In this document: positions 16,171-24,042 of the stretch, piece by piece
Numbering within the stretch: position 1 is the stretch's first letter
Layout: each line of letters opens with the position of its first letter
NCBI GenBank assembly: GCA_051653685.1
Contig: JBOFWQ010000165.1
Coordinates: 1 to 39,888 of the forward strand
DNA: 39,888 nt
Reading direction: 5' to 3'
Source: Faucicola sp937889485
Lineage (GTDB): Bacteria; Pseudomonadota; Gammaproteobacteria; Pseudomonadales; Moraxellaceae
Position numbers and translations under genes: made by a program
Notes under the pieces: model-generated
Database searches by the model: none
What the model was told of the DNA's origin: nothing
Seen by the model: the letters and a program-made list of their open reading frames with translations, nothing else

Positions 16171-17370
16171 ATGGTACCGCTTAAAATACGCAATCTTTTT
16201 ACAAAGTCGAGAGGTAGTATAGCAAAAACCGATGGCGCCTCACAAATAGCGCCTAGCCAAAGTAATGCCCTAAGTGATACCTTTTTTTTGCCAACCTTCA
16301 ATGATAAGCAGACACTAAAATTGTGGCTAAGCTATGTTGTTTATTTCTCGTTATTTGGCATTATATCGCAGTTAAGCTACAACACAGATGCAGACACCTT
16401 AATTGCCAATATTATCAAAACCCTCATCAATTGCACGGTGATAGTGACAGGCGAGATGCTATTTATCGCCAATGCTGTCAAAAAATTTAAAGCCCTCAAT
16501 TGGCGGTCAAGGCAGATATCTCAGTACCTGCTCACCACCGTGTTTGTGGTTGTACCGATATTAAGCCTGCTAGTACAAATACTGCTTAATATAATATTAA
16601 AGACGCCATTTCATCTAGAACCGATACTGCTGGACATTTTGGTCAACACGTTGTTGACTTTTTCGACCATTGCTATTTTACTCATTTATTTTAATTTGCA
16701 ATATCAACATATTAGACGGGTAGAAAGCATTAACCAGCAGCGGCTCATCGAACAAAACGAGCAGCTAAAAGCGCGTATTACCCCGCATTTTTTCTTTAAT
16801 TTATTAAACACCATGCAGTATTTGATTGAATCTGACCCCTATGAAGCCGAGGTGATGGTGCGGCATGTCTCGACCTTGTATCGGGTAAGTTTTGATGAAA
16901 CCCGAGAAATTGCATTAATGGATGAAATTGAGCTATGTGAAAGCTATTTGAGCATTGAAAAATACCGCTTTGATAGCAAGCTTAAAGTGACTTGGCAGTT
17001 ACCTGATGCTGATTTGCTGTATGATATGGTGATTACGTCGCTGACCTTGCAGATAGTGATTGAAAAAATGATTGTGCTGGTGGTGGAGATGACCACAGAG
17101 CCCATTTGTATTGACATTGCTATTACATGGCAAAACGATGTGGCAAAAATAGACATTTTGACGCGGTTATCACCCACCATCTACCAGCAAATTCACAAGG
17201 CGATACGCACAAAGTTGAGTTTTGGTAGCCAAATTGACATCTTACGCCAATATTATGGCGACAAAGCAACTATTGTTTATTATATCGATGAACACGCCTT
17301 AGATGTGACTATACAGTATCCCTTAAAAGATGTTGGGCAACAACAAAACACACGCTTTTCTCCTTTATAA
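16171..17370 (+). CDS. AlgZ/LytS-type sensor protein with degenerate ATP-binding domain
   Basis: A 399-residue membrane sensor of the LytS/AlgZ class. Four hydrophobic segments lie at about 50-70, 80-102, 118-143 and 150-176. The phosphoacceptor motif of the His_kinase family is clear: ARITPHFFFNLLN with His206. After that the catalytic domain is odd. Where LQPLVENA-x-x-H normally binds ATP, this protein has LQIVIEKMIVLV, so the N-box Asn is Lys, and no GxG boxes are seen. AlgZ/FimS of Pseudomonas is also described as an unorthodox kinase. AAGGA lies nine bases before the ATG. An AlgR-like regulator follows 342 bases downstream. A T8 run lies at 16282-16289. Confidence 0.82.
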   Translation: MVPLKIRNLFTKSRGSIAKTDGASQIAPSQSNALSDTFFLPTFNDKQTLKLWLSYVVYFSLFGIISQLSYNTDADTLIANIIKTLINCTVIVTGEMLFIANAVKKFKALNWRSRQISQYLLTTVFVVVPILSLLVQILLNIILKTPFHLEPILLDILVNTLLTFSTIAILLIYFNLQYQHIRRVESINQQRLIEQNEQLKARITPHFFFNLLNTMQYLIESDPYEAEVMVRHVSTLYRVSFDETREIALMDEIELCESYLSIEKYRFDSKLKVTWQLPDADLLYDMVITSLTLQIVIEKMIVLVVEMTTEPICIDIAITWQNDVAKIDILTRLSPTIYQQIHKAIRTKLSFGSQIDILRQYYGDKATIVYYIDEHALDVTIQYPLKDVGQQQNTRFSPL

Positions 17371-17712
17371 GCGATAAAAAAAACAGACTTGACGGTTAGC
17401 AATGCGTATTTTCACTAAAAAACTATGCTATATTAATTTACTAAATATGTCCGCTAGTTATCTTGGGAAATTTGGCTAAAACTGGCAATGACTGAAAGAT
17501 TTTTTTGTTATTTAATAATAATTGTTTTATAAAAAAGTGGGCAGTAGCCACCCACGGGCTAATTCGCCAATTTTGACAACCATGGCCGCCGCCGCCTCCC
17601 CTTAAACAAAATTGTGCAGGTAATACGGTTGTTTACGATGAGTCGACAAACCTAATACTAAAAAATAATATGGGTCGAAGCGGCAGCGTGTTGGACCTGA
17701 TAGGAGTAAACC
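17371..17712 (+). promoter_or_regulatory. 342-base gap between sensor and regulator, with a promoter
   Basis: An extended -10, TGCTATATT (17426-17434), suggests that algR has its own promoter with a leader of about 270 bases. TTGACG at 17389-17394 is a second possible -35. GTGGG/CCCAC (17537-17555) can form a small hairpin. I find no open frame longer than ten codons. A small RNA or long regulatory leader is possible. Confidence 0.4.
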
Positions 17713-18456
17713 ATGAGAGTTGTAATCTGTGACGACGAGCCGTTAGCCCGTGAAAGGTTGACTCGAATCGTCCGTGAAGAAGGACATGAGGTTGTGGCAC
17801 AAGCTGCGACGGGCTTAGAGGCCATTGCTAAAGTCAAAGAAACCGTGCCCGATGTGATTTTGCTAGATATTCGTATGCCAGAAATGGACGGTATTCGCTG
17901 TGCAAAAGAACTCAATGAACTTAACAACTCACCTGCCATTATTTTTGTGACCGCTTATGATCATTACGCGATAGCCGCATTTAAGGCAAATGCCATTGGC
18001 TATTTGCTCAAACCTGCCAATAAAGACGAGTTGGTGCAAGCGTTGTCACGTGCCTCACTGTTGAGCCACGCCCAGCTTAATGAAATTAGTCGGTTAGAAG
18101 ACCCAATGGCGCAGCATACCGCCACACGCCAGCATATTGCTGCACGCACCCACCGCGGGGTTGAACTGATTCCTTTGTCAGACATTTATTTTTTTACCGC
18201 CGACCAAAAATATGTGCAGGTACGCCACAAAGGTGGCACCGTATTGATTGATGAAACCCTAAAAGAGCTAGAGCAAGAGTTTGGTGACGCGTTTTTTCGT
18301 ATCCACCGCAATGCGCTCATAAACTTAAACTATTTAGAGATATTAGAAGCCATTGACCAAGGACAATACCAAGTGCGTTTTAAAGGTCTGCCCGAGGCGT
18401 TAGCGGTGAGCCGTCGCCATTTGCCGCTGTTACGGGAAAAAATCCTATCCATGTAA
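17713..18456 (+). CDS. algR: AlgR-like LytTR response regulator
   Basis: A 247-residue response regulator. Residues 1-120 are a receiver domain: CDDEPLARERL acidic pocket, phosphoacceptor Asp52 in LLDIRMPEMDG, the conserved Thr of FVTAYD, and the Lys of YLLKPANK. Residues about 140-245 are a LytTR DNA-binding domain, with RTHRGVELIPL, FRIHRNALINL and VSRRHLPLLR. It pairs with the upstream AlgZ-like sensor. In Pseudomonas this pair controls surface polysaccharide, pili and virulence genes; targets here are unknown. AGGAG lies six bases before the ATG. It is followed by hemC, as in many pseudomonads. Confidence 0.93.
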   Translation: MRVVICDDEPLARERLTRIVREEGHEVVAQAATGLEAIAKVKETVPDVILLDIRMPEMDGIRCAKELNELNNSPAIIFVTAYDHYAIAAFKANAIGYLLKPANKDELVQALSRASLLSHAQLNEISRLEDPMAQHTATRQHIAARTHRGVELIPLSDIYFFTADQKYVQVRHKGGTVLIDETLKELEQEFGDAFFRIHRNALINLNYLEILEAIDQGQYQVRFKGLPEALAVSRRHLPLLREKILSM

Positions 18457-18510
18457 ACAAGGCAATTAAACCGATTGGCACATACGGCTGACGTAATGCC
18501 CACCACATTT

Positions 18511-18519
18511 TGTTATACT
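18511..18519 (+). promoter_or_regulatory. extended -10 upstream of hemC
   Basis: TGTTATACT is an extended -10 (hexamer 18514-18519) 56 bases before the hemC ATG. No good -35 is seen at 17 bases; CTGACG at 18488 is 20 bases away. Confidence 0.45.
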
Positions 18520-18575
18520 GATGCCTTACAGACCCTGTTAGGCATTTTTTATTTTTGCAACTATTTGAGAATCCT

Positions 18576-19544
18576 ATGACTGCATTAACCACGCTCAACA
18601 TTGCGACCCGCCAAAGTCCACTGGCACTCTGGCAAGCCGAGCATATCCAAGCCCGTTTACAAGCGCTTTATCCTAGTCTGACTATTAATTTGGTACCGAT
18701 GGTGACCAAGGGTGACAAAATTTTGGATACCCCACTGGCAAAAATTGGCGGTAAGGGTCTATTTGTCAAAGAGCTGGAGCAAGCCTTATATGAAAAAAGA
18801 GCCGATATTGCGGTACACTCGCTCAAAGATGTGCCCATGGAACTGCCAGAAGGCTTGATGTTGGGGGCTTACTGTGAGCGTGAACAACCCACGGATGCTT
18901 TTGTTTCCAATCAATACGATAGCCTAAACGAGCTACCGCATGGCGCGCGGCTTGGTACGTCAAGCTTGCGCCGTCAGTGCCAAATCCAGCAATACCGCCC
19001 TGATTTGCAGATTATTAGCTTACGCGGCAATGTTGGCACACGGTTGTCAAAACTAGATGCAGGCGAGTATGATGCCATTATTTTGGCAACCAGTGGTTTG
19101 GTGCGGTTGGGACTTGCTGCGCGGATTTGTCATGAGCTGCCCACCGCGGTGAGTCTACCTGCGGTTGGACAAGGCGCGCTTGCGATCGAGTGCCGTAGTG
19201 ATGACGATGCAGTGCTTGCGCTACTTGCCCCTTTAAACCATGAGCCTAGCCGCTTGTGCGTGATGGCAGAGCGCGCCATGAATCGTCATTTGCAAGGTGG
19301 TTGTCAAGTGCCGATTGCAGGTTTTGCCCAAATTAATACCAAAGGCGCGCTATGGCTACAGGGACGGGTGGGCAGTGTGGATGGTAAAGTGCTACTAAAA
19401 GCCGACCAAGATAATGCACTGCGTCATGATAGCCAAAGCGCTGAGCAAGTTGCCGAAGCCACAGGCATTGCCGTAGCCAACGCTTTAATTGCCCAAGGTG
19501 CTGATAAAATATTGGCGGAGGTCTATCAACAGTCACTGTCATGA
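18576..19544 (+). CDS. hemC: porphobilinogen deaminase
   Basis: A 322-residue hydroxymethylbilane synthase, which joins four porphobilinogens in heme synthesis. IATRQSPLALWQ opens the protein, HSLKDVP holds the catalytic Asp85, and GGCQVPIAGFA holds Cys243, which carries the dipyrromethane cofactor. TSSLRRQ and SLRGNVGTRL are substrate-binding arginine motifs. The ATG at 18576 fits the family start; a TTG seven codons earlier is in frame. It overlaps hemD by four bases (ATGA). Confidence 0.97.
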   Translation: MTALTTLNIATRQSPLALWQAEHIQARLQALYPSLTINLVPMVTKGDKILDTPLAKIGGKGLFVKELEQALYEKRADIAVHSLKDVPMELPEGLMLGAYCEREQPTDAFVSNQYDSLNELPHGARLGTSSLRRQCQIQQYRPDLQIISLRGNVGTRLSKLDAGEYDAIILATSGLVRLGLAARICHELPTAVSLPAVGQGALAIECRSDDDAVLALLAPLNHEPSRLCVMAERAMNRHLQGGCQVPIAGFAQINTKGALWLQGRVGSVDGKVLLKADQDNALRHDSQSAEQVAEATGIAVANALIAQGADKILAEVYQQSLS

Positions 19545-20338
19545 TATTTATTAATACGCGCCCCACACCGCGGGCACAGCCACTTAGCGAGTTTTTGCAA
19601 CATCGTGGTATCAGCGTGGTTGATTTGCCGCTGCTTGAGTTGGTGGCTATGCCACTAAATAATGCCAGTCGGCAAGCGCTTGGTCAGCTATGCCAAGTCA
19701 AAGTGGTGATTTTGGTCAGTGAGGAAGCGGTTTATTACGGACTTAAGACGCTCTCGTCCTTAACCAATCTGGCAACAGTTGCTACTTTTCCCCTCACTTG
19801 GCTTGCAGTGGGTCAAAAAACCGCGGCATGCTTTGCCAGTACTTGGCAGCAGCTGAGTACAAGCCTAGCGCCACAGGTGATATTTCCCCAAGATAAACGT
19901 CAGCAAAATAATGAAGGTATGCTGGCAATGCCAGTGATTAGGGCGCTCGCCCAAGGCGATGCGGTGCAGCTTTGGCGCGGGGTTGGTGGGCGCGCGTTGT
20001 TGGCAGAAACCCTAGCTTTGCGTGGGGTAGAGGTGCGCCTCATCAACCTTTATCAGCGTAGCCTACCACATGACACGCGCCAACAATTTTGCCAGTGGCA
20101 GCCGCCCACGCATAGCCCCTGCGTGGTGCTAATTTCAAGTTTGGCGGCTTGGCAGCATTGGCAGCAGCTAGTAGCAGCTAGTAGCCAGCTGCTCAGCAGT
20201 TATGAGTATTTGGTGCTGCAGCAGCGCGTGGCAAGTCTGATACACCAGCAGTTTGCGGCGCTAGGGGTTACAGTCATTGATGATTTGCAGCCCAGTACCA
20301 TCTATCATGCACTATTGGCTTTGGGCAGCAAGCAATAA
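19541..20338 (+). CDS. hemD: uroporphyrinogen-III synthase
   Basis: A 265-residue protein in the hemD position, coupled to hemC by ATGA. HemD closes hydroxymethylbilane into uroporphyrinogen III and is poorly conserved. Visible family marks are INTRPTPRAQPL at the N terminus, the VSEEAVYYGL segment (usual S-x-x-A-V), a VGQKTAACF motif, WRGVGGR and the LYQRS link, then the VVLISSLAAW strand of the second lobe. Repeated CAGCAG-type words near 20160-20230 give Gln-rich turns. Its last 27 bases overlap the end of the convergent mutY. Confidence 0.9.
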   Translation: MIFINTRPTPRAQPLSEFLQHRGISVVDLPLLELVAMPLNNASRQALGQLCQVKVVILVSEEAVYYGLKTLSSLTNLATVATFPLTWLAVGQKTAACFASTWQQLSTSLAPQVIFPQDKRQQNNEGMLAMPVIRALAQGDAVQLWRGVGGRALLAETLALRGVEVRLINLYQRSLPHDTRQQFCQWQPPTHSPCVVLISSLAAWQHWQQLVAASSQLLSSYEYLVLQQRVASLIHQQFAALGVTVIDDLQPSTIYHALLALGSKQ

Positions 20339-21505
20339 CTGCATGGCTTTTGGTTTGGCTAGCGTATCACTACGCTTATCGTCTACCCAGCGGCTTACTT
20401 GCATAGCGTCTGCCAAACGTGCGCTCAATGCTTGGCACTGTGCGTCTGTCAATTGCCGTGTGAGCGGGGTCAAAAACCAATGAAAATGGGTGAGGCTATG
20501 TTTGATGGTAGAGGCGTCATCTCGTTTTAGGGCGTCGATAGCAAGTAGCTGTTGGGCTTGCAAAAATTCAAAAATCACCTGCTCAGCGGTGCTATATTCT
20601 GCCTCAAATGTGGCATCTTGCTGCCAACTCGCGATGACTTTGTTATTTTTTTGCTTATTGATAAATGCCAACGGCAAACACCAAAGCCCACCCCAAATCC
20701 CATTATCGGGTCGCTGTAACCACAATGTTTTGCCTGTACTATCTACCAGTTTGAGTGCCAAAGAGTACTTACTAGGATTGGGGGATTTTTTGGCTTTGAC
20801 AGGATAATAGCTTTGTTTGCCCTCACGGTTTGCCACGCAGTCAGCTTGGATAGGGCACAGTAGGCAGGCAGGCTTGGCTTTGGTGCATAGCGTTGCGCCC
20901 ATGTCCATCATGGCTTGGGCAAAGTGTCCGCTGTCTTTATTTGGGGTCACGCGTGTGGCAAGCTGCCAAAGTTGTTTGGTGGTCGCTGTTTTACTGATAT
21001 CACCATCAATCCCTGCCCAGCGCGTCAGCACACGTTTGACATTGCCATCACAAATAACCCCGTAGCCGCGTATGCCCATGGCAACAATTGCTCCTGCAGT
21101 GGATAGACCCACGCCAGCGATTTGTTCCCAGTCGGCAACCGTCTGTGGAAAATTTCCAGTGGTTTCGATGATTTCGACCAGCTGTTTTGCCCCTTTATGC
21201 AGATTTCTTGCTCTAGCATAGTAGCCCAGCCCAGCCCAGTGCTCAGCCACTTGTTCCCACGGCGCATTTGCCAAGTCGTGCACCGTTGGAAAACTTGTCA
21301 TAAACCTCTCAAAATAAGGTATCACCGTTGCCACCTGCGTTTGCTGTAGCATCACCTCAGAGAGCCACACAGGGTAGGGGTCGGGTAGCCTACGTTTGTG
21401 CTGCTGCCACGGCAAATCATGGCGACCGCTATGGTCAAACCAAGCCAATAAACGTGGTGCAAAGCTCTCAAGTTCAGCCTCGGTTTGGGTTGTGTCTAAG
21501 GTCAA
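20312..21505 (-). CDS. mutY: A/G-specific adenine DNA glycosylase
   Basis: A 397-residue glycosylase that removes adenine mispaired with 8-oxoguanine. The glycosylase domain holds the catalytic Glu50 in SEVMLQQTQV, a helix-hairpin-helix near GVGLSTAGAI, and Asp153 in CDGNVKRVL. The [4Fe-4S] ligands are Cys207, Cys214, Cys217 and Cys223 with the standard C-x6-C-x2-C-x5-C spacing. Residues about 240-390 form the NUDIX-like domain that reads 8-oxoG (LWLQRPDNGIWGGLWCLP, and HFHWFLTPL). It is about 40 residues longer than E. coli MutY. The yggX gene, often adjacent in enterics, lies 6 kb away. Confidence 0.96.
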   Translation of the reverse strand: MTLDTTQTEAELESFAPRLLAWFDHSGRHDLPWQQHKRRLPDPYPVWLSEVMLQQTQVATVIPYFERFMTSFPTVHDLANAPWEQVAEHWAGLGYYARARNLHKGAKQLVEIIETTGNFPQTVADWEQIAGVGLSTAGAIVAMGIRGYGVICDGNVKRVLTRWAGIDGDISKTATTKQLWQLATRVTPNKDSGHFAQAMMDMGATLCTKAKPACLLCPIQADCVANREGKQSYYPVKAKKSPNPSKYSLALKLVDSTGKTLWLQRPDNGIWGGLWCLPLAFINKQKNNKVIASWQQDATFEAEYSTAEQVIFEFLQAQQLLAIDALKRDDASTIKHSLTHFHWFLTPLTRQLTDAQCQALSARLADAMQVSRWVDDKRSDTLAKPKAMQLLLAAQSQ

Positions 21506-21600
21506 AATTCACCCGTGTTGTTGGTAAGATGGTAGTTATATAAGACTAGATTGGTAGGTTTCAATGCCCCACAAAAATTCTTGCAATCTTAAAAGCCGCC

Positions 21601-21631
21601 AAAAAAAAGCAGTATCATGGGCGATACTGCT
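21601..21631 (-). terminator. intrinsic terminator of the dienelactone hydrolase gene
   Basis: Read on the minus strand, GCAGTATC and GATACTGC form an 8-base stem (plus one A-T pair) with a 6-base loop, followed by eight U. It lies 20 bases past the stop of the gene at 21651. Confidence 0.88.
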
Positions 21632-21650
21632 ATTAAAAGGGTGCAGGCAG

Positions 21651-22391
21651 TTACACAAGATGGTCTTGCATAAAGTCAATCATCTCCTCCCAGCTAGCCT
21701 GCGCGGCATCTGCATCATACCCCAAGTCCACGCCATTTTCGGCAGCGCGCTTGTCGGCATCGGGGTTGGTAAAGCCATGTTTTGCCCCTTCATACACATC
21801 AACCGTATAATCCACCTCCGCATCATCCAGTTCTTGTTTGAGCGCTTCAATGGCTGCCATGCTCACCATGGTATCCGCTTCACCGTGTGCTACCAGTACT
21901 TTGGCGGTGAATTTGCCTTGTTCGGCAGGTTGTTTTGGGGTGGGGTTGCCATGAAATGTCGCCACTGCCTTGAGGGGAAAGCCTTCACGCGCCATGTCTA
22001 GGGCGATTTTGCCACCAAAGCAAAAGCCAATCGCCCCTAAGCGGTTTTTATCTACCCCTTCAAGGTCGATAAAGTCTTGCATAATCAGCTTACAGCGCGC
22101 CATCAAGCTATCTGGGTCAGCGAGCATTTGATTCATCCACTCATTGGCTTGTGCCGCGTCCGTGGTGAGTTTGCCTTCGCCATAAATATCCATGGCAACC
22201 GCGGCAAAGCCTGCTTCGGCTAAGCGCTCGGTTACTTTTTGTGGGTGCGCTACCACGCCCCACCATTCAGGAGCAACCAAAATCGCAGGCACAGGGTGCG
22301 CTTCACTGGCAGTCTTGGGCAGACATACATAGCTTTTTAATGCAATACCATCTGGCGTGGTAGATTCTAGTTGTAAAATTTGAATAGACAT
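21651..22391 (-). CDS. dienelactone hydrolase family protein
   Basis: A 246-residue alpha/beta hydrolase of the dienelactone hydrolase family. The nucleophile is Cys124 in GFCFGGK, the acid is Asp in HGEADTMV, and the base is His in AKHGFTNP. VAPEWWGV and AMDIYGEGK are further family marks. These enzymes open lactones or esters in the cytosol. No catabolic genes surround it, so the native substrate is unclear and a detoxifying esterase role is possible. It is a single-gene unit with its own terminator. Confidence 0.9.
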   Translation of the reverse strand: MSIQILQLESTTPDGIALKSYVCLPKTASEAHPVPAILVAPEWWGVVAHPQKVTERLAEAGFAAVAMDIYGEGKLTTDAAQANEWMNQMLADPDSLMARCKLIMQDFIDLEGVDKNRLGAIGFCFGGKIALDMAREGFPLKAVATFHGNPTPKQPAEQGKFTAKVLVAHGEADTMVSMAAIEALKQELDDAEVDYTVDVYEGAKHGFTNPDADKRAAENGVDLGYDADAAQASWEEMIDFMQDHLV

Positions 22392-22510
22392 GATGATTCC
22401 TTATGACAGTAAGGTCAGGTTAAAAGAAAAATGCACAACACACGCTACTAATAATGGGGTAAATTATAAAGATAACCGTTACTGTATACTAAAATCACCG
22501 CGTTTTTCGT

Positions 22511-22516
22511 TATAAT
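22511..22516 (+). promoter_or_regulatory. -10 box upstream of the YcgN-family gene
   Basis: A consensus TATAAT lies 38 bases before the ATG at 22554. No recognisable -35 sits at the usual distance. Confidence 0.5.
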
Positions 22517-22553
22517 ACTGTCAATTTTGGGTTAGCCAACCGCTAGGAATATC

Positions 22554-23027
22554 ATGAGTCAAGTTGTCACCTTACGTCCACAATTTTGGGAGCGATTTTC
22601 GCTTGAGCAGTTGACCCAAGCTGAATGGGAAGCCTTGTGCGATGGCTGCGGCGCGTGCTGTCTTATTAAATTTAAAGATGATGACACCGATGAAGTCGAA
22701 TATACCGATGTTGCCTGTCAGCTACTCGACTGCCAAACCGCCGCTTGCTCAAAATATGCCGCACGGCGTGACTATGTGCCAGATTGTATTAGCCTAAGCC
22801 CAGATAACATTGCACAGATGGATTGGCTCCCTGCTAGCTGCGCGTATAAGCGTCTTCATCGGGGTCAGCCATTACCCAACTGGCATTGGCTCAATACCCA
22901 AGACCGCGCGTTAACCCAGCGGCTAATGCAAGAAAAAAATATCAGCGTAGCAGGGCGCTGTCAGTCAGAAACAGAAGTAGATGAAATGGCGCAAGAACAG
23001 CGCATCATTCATTGGATACGCCAATAG
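22554..23027 (+). CDS. YcgN/UPF0260-family cysteine-cluster protein
   Basis: A 157-residue cytosolic protein of the UPF0260 (YcgN) group within the YkgJ-type CxxCxxCC proteins. CDGCGACC near residue 30 and a second set of cysteines (ACQLLDC, AACSKY, PDC, SCAY) could bind zinc or an Fe-S cluster. The W-L-P-x-x-C-A-Y and W-H-W-L segments are typical of the group. The biochemical role is not established. The next gene, corC, begins 92 bases later on the same strand. Confidence 0.88.
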   Translation: MSQVVTLRPQFWERFSLEQLTQAEWEALCDGCGACCLIKFKDDDTDEVEYTDVACQLLDCQTAACSKYAARRDYVPDCISLSPDNIAQMDWLPASCAYKRLHRGQPLPNWHWLNTQDRALTQRLMQEKNISVAGRCQSETEVDEMAQEQRIIHWIRQ

Positions 23028-23119
23028 ACTGCACAAAATTAAGAAAAATACCATTGCAATCATCATAGGCTTAAGGTAATGTAAAAAAATCTTTAGCCAT
23101 ATGAGGTCATACGCCTGCA

Positions 23120-24019
23120 ATGTCAGACGACAATTCGAGTTCACATCAGTCTCATAAACCATCAGGTAACAGTTGGTCACGCGGTCTCAAACGCTGGCTG
23201 TCTACCGCCCCAGAAACCCGTGATGAACTGGTCAAACTGGTGCACGATTCGCGCAAATTTTTGGAGCCAGATACGGTTGATATGTTAGAAGGGGTGCTTG
23301 ACCTACCCGCCATCCAAGTGCGTGAAATTATGACGCCTGTTAGCCATGTGGCAGGTATTTTTGAAGACCAAAACCTCCATGACATCATGTCGTTATACAT
23401 GGAAACCGCCCATTCGCGTTATCCTGTTTTTACCGATGAAAACAAAGATATCGTGACGGGTATGCTGCTCGCCAAAGATTTGATCCCATTTTTGGTTGCC
23501 AAAGCGCAAGGTCAAGACATTTCGCATTTTCGTCTCAAAAATATTGCCCGTCAGCCCATTTATATCAGTGAAACTGCGCGTTCAGATAGCCTACTTAGAC
23601 TTTTTCAAAAAAACCAAATTCACATGGCAATCGTGATTGACGAGTTTGGCGTCACTGCAGGCGTGGTGACCATGGAAGATTTGCTTGAGGAAATTGTGGG
23701 TGATATTGTTGACGAGCATGACGATATCACCGAGGACAGCGACCTTCACCACATTGTACCCGTTGCCAACCAAGCCGATACTTGGTTGATACAGTCGCTC
23801 ACGCCAGTCAGTGATTGTAACGAGCAGCTTGGCACCACCTTTGAAAGCGATGCCGTCAACAGTATGGGTGGTTTGGTAATGCAAGAGCTTGGCGATGTCA
23901 ATGAAGTACTGGGTCAGACGGTTTATATTGGCGATTGTAAGCTCACTGTGTTGTCAGCAGAGGGTCGATTTATCCAAGAAATTGAACTGGTTAAAGGGTA
24001 TAATCAGCCTGTTGATTAG
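23120..24019 (+). CDS. corC: CorC/HlyC-family CBS-domain protein
   Basis: A 299-residue cytosolic protein with two CBS domains (about 65-190), including REIMTPVSHV and RYPVFTDENKDIVTGML, then a CorC_HlyC domain (about 215-290). It lacks the membrane DUF21 domain, so it is the short CorC form linked to magnesium and cobalt resistance. HMAIVIDEFGVTAGVVTMED is the strongest signature. It is directly upstream of lnt (23 bases), the usual gammaproteobacterial arrangement. The ribosome site is weak (GAGG about 14 bases away). Confidence 0.93.
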   Translation: MSDDNSSSHQSHKPSGNSWSRGLKRWLSTAPETRDELVKLVHDSRKFLEPDTVDMLEGVLDLPAIQVREIMTPVSHVAGIFEDQNLHDIMSLYMETAHSRYPVFTDENKDIVTGMLLAKDLIPFLVAKAQGQDISHFRLKNIARQPIYISETARSDSLLRLFQKNQIHMAIVIDEFGVTAGVVTMEDLLEEIVGDIVDEHDDITEDSDLHHIVPVANQADTWLIQSLTPVSDCNEQLGTTFESDAVNSMGGLVMQELGDVNEVLGQTVYIGDCKLTVLSAEGRFIQEIELVKGYNQPVD

Positions 24020-24042
24020 CTAACCAAAGGCAATAGTAATTC

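Noticed and set aside
16282..16289. T8 run near the start of the sensor gene as a slippage switch
   Set aside because: The gene is intact as read, and T runs of this length are frequent in this AT-moderate genome.
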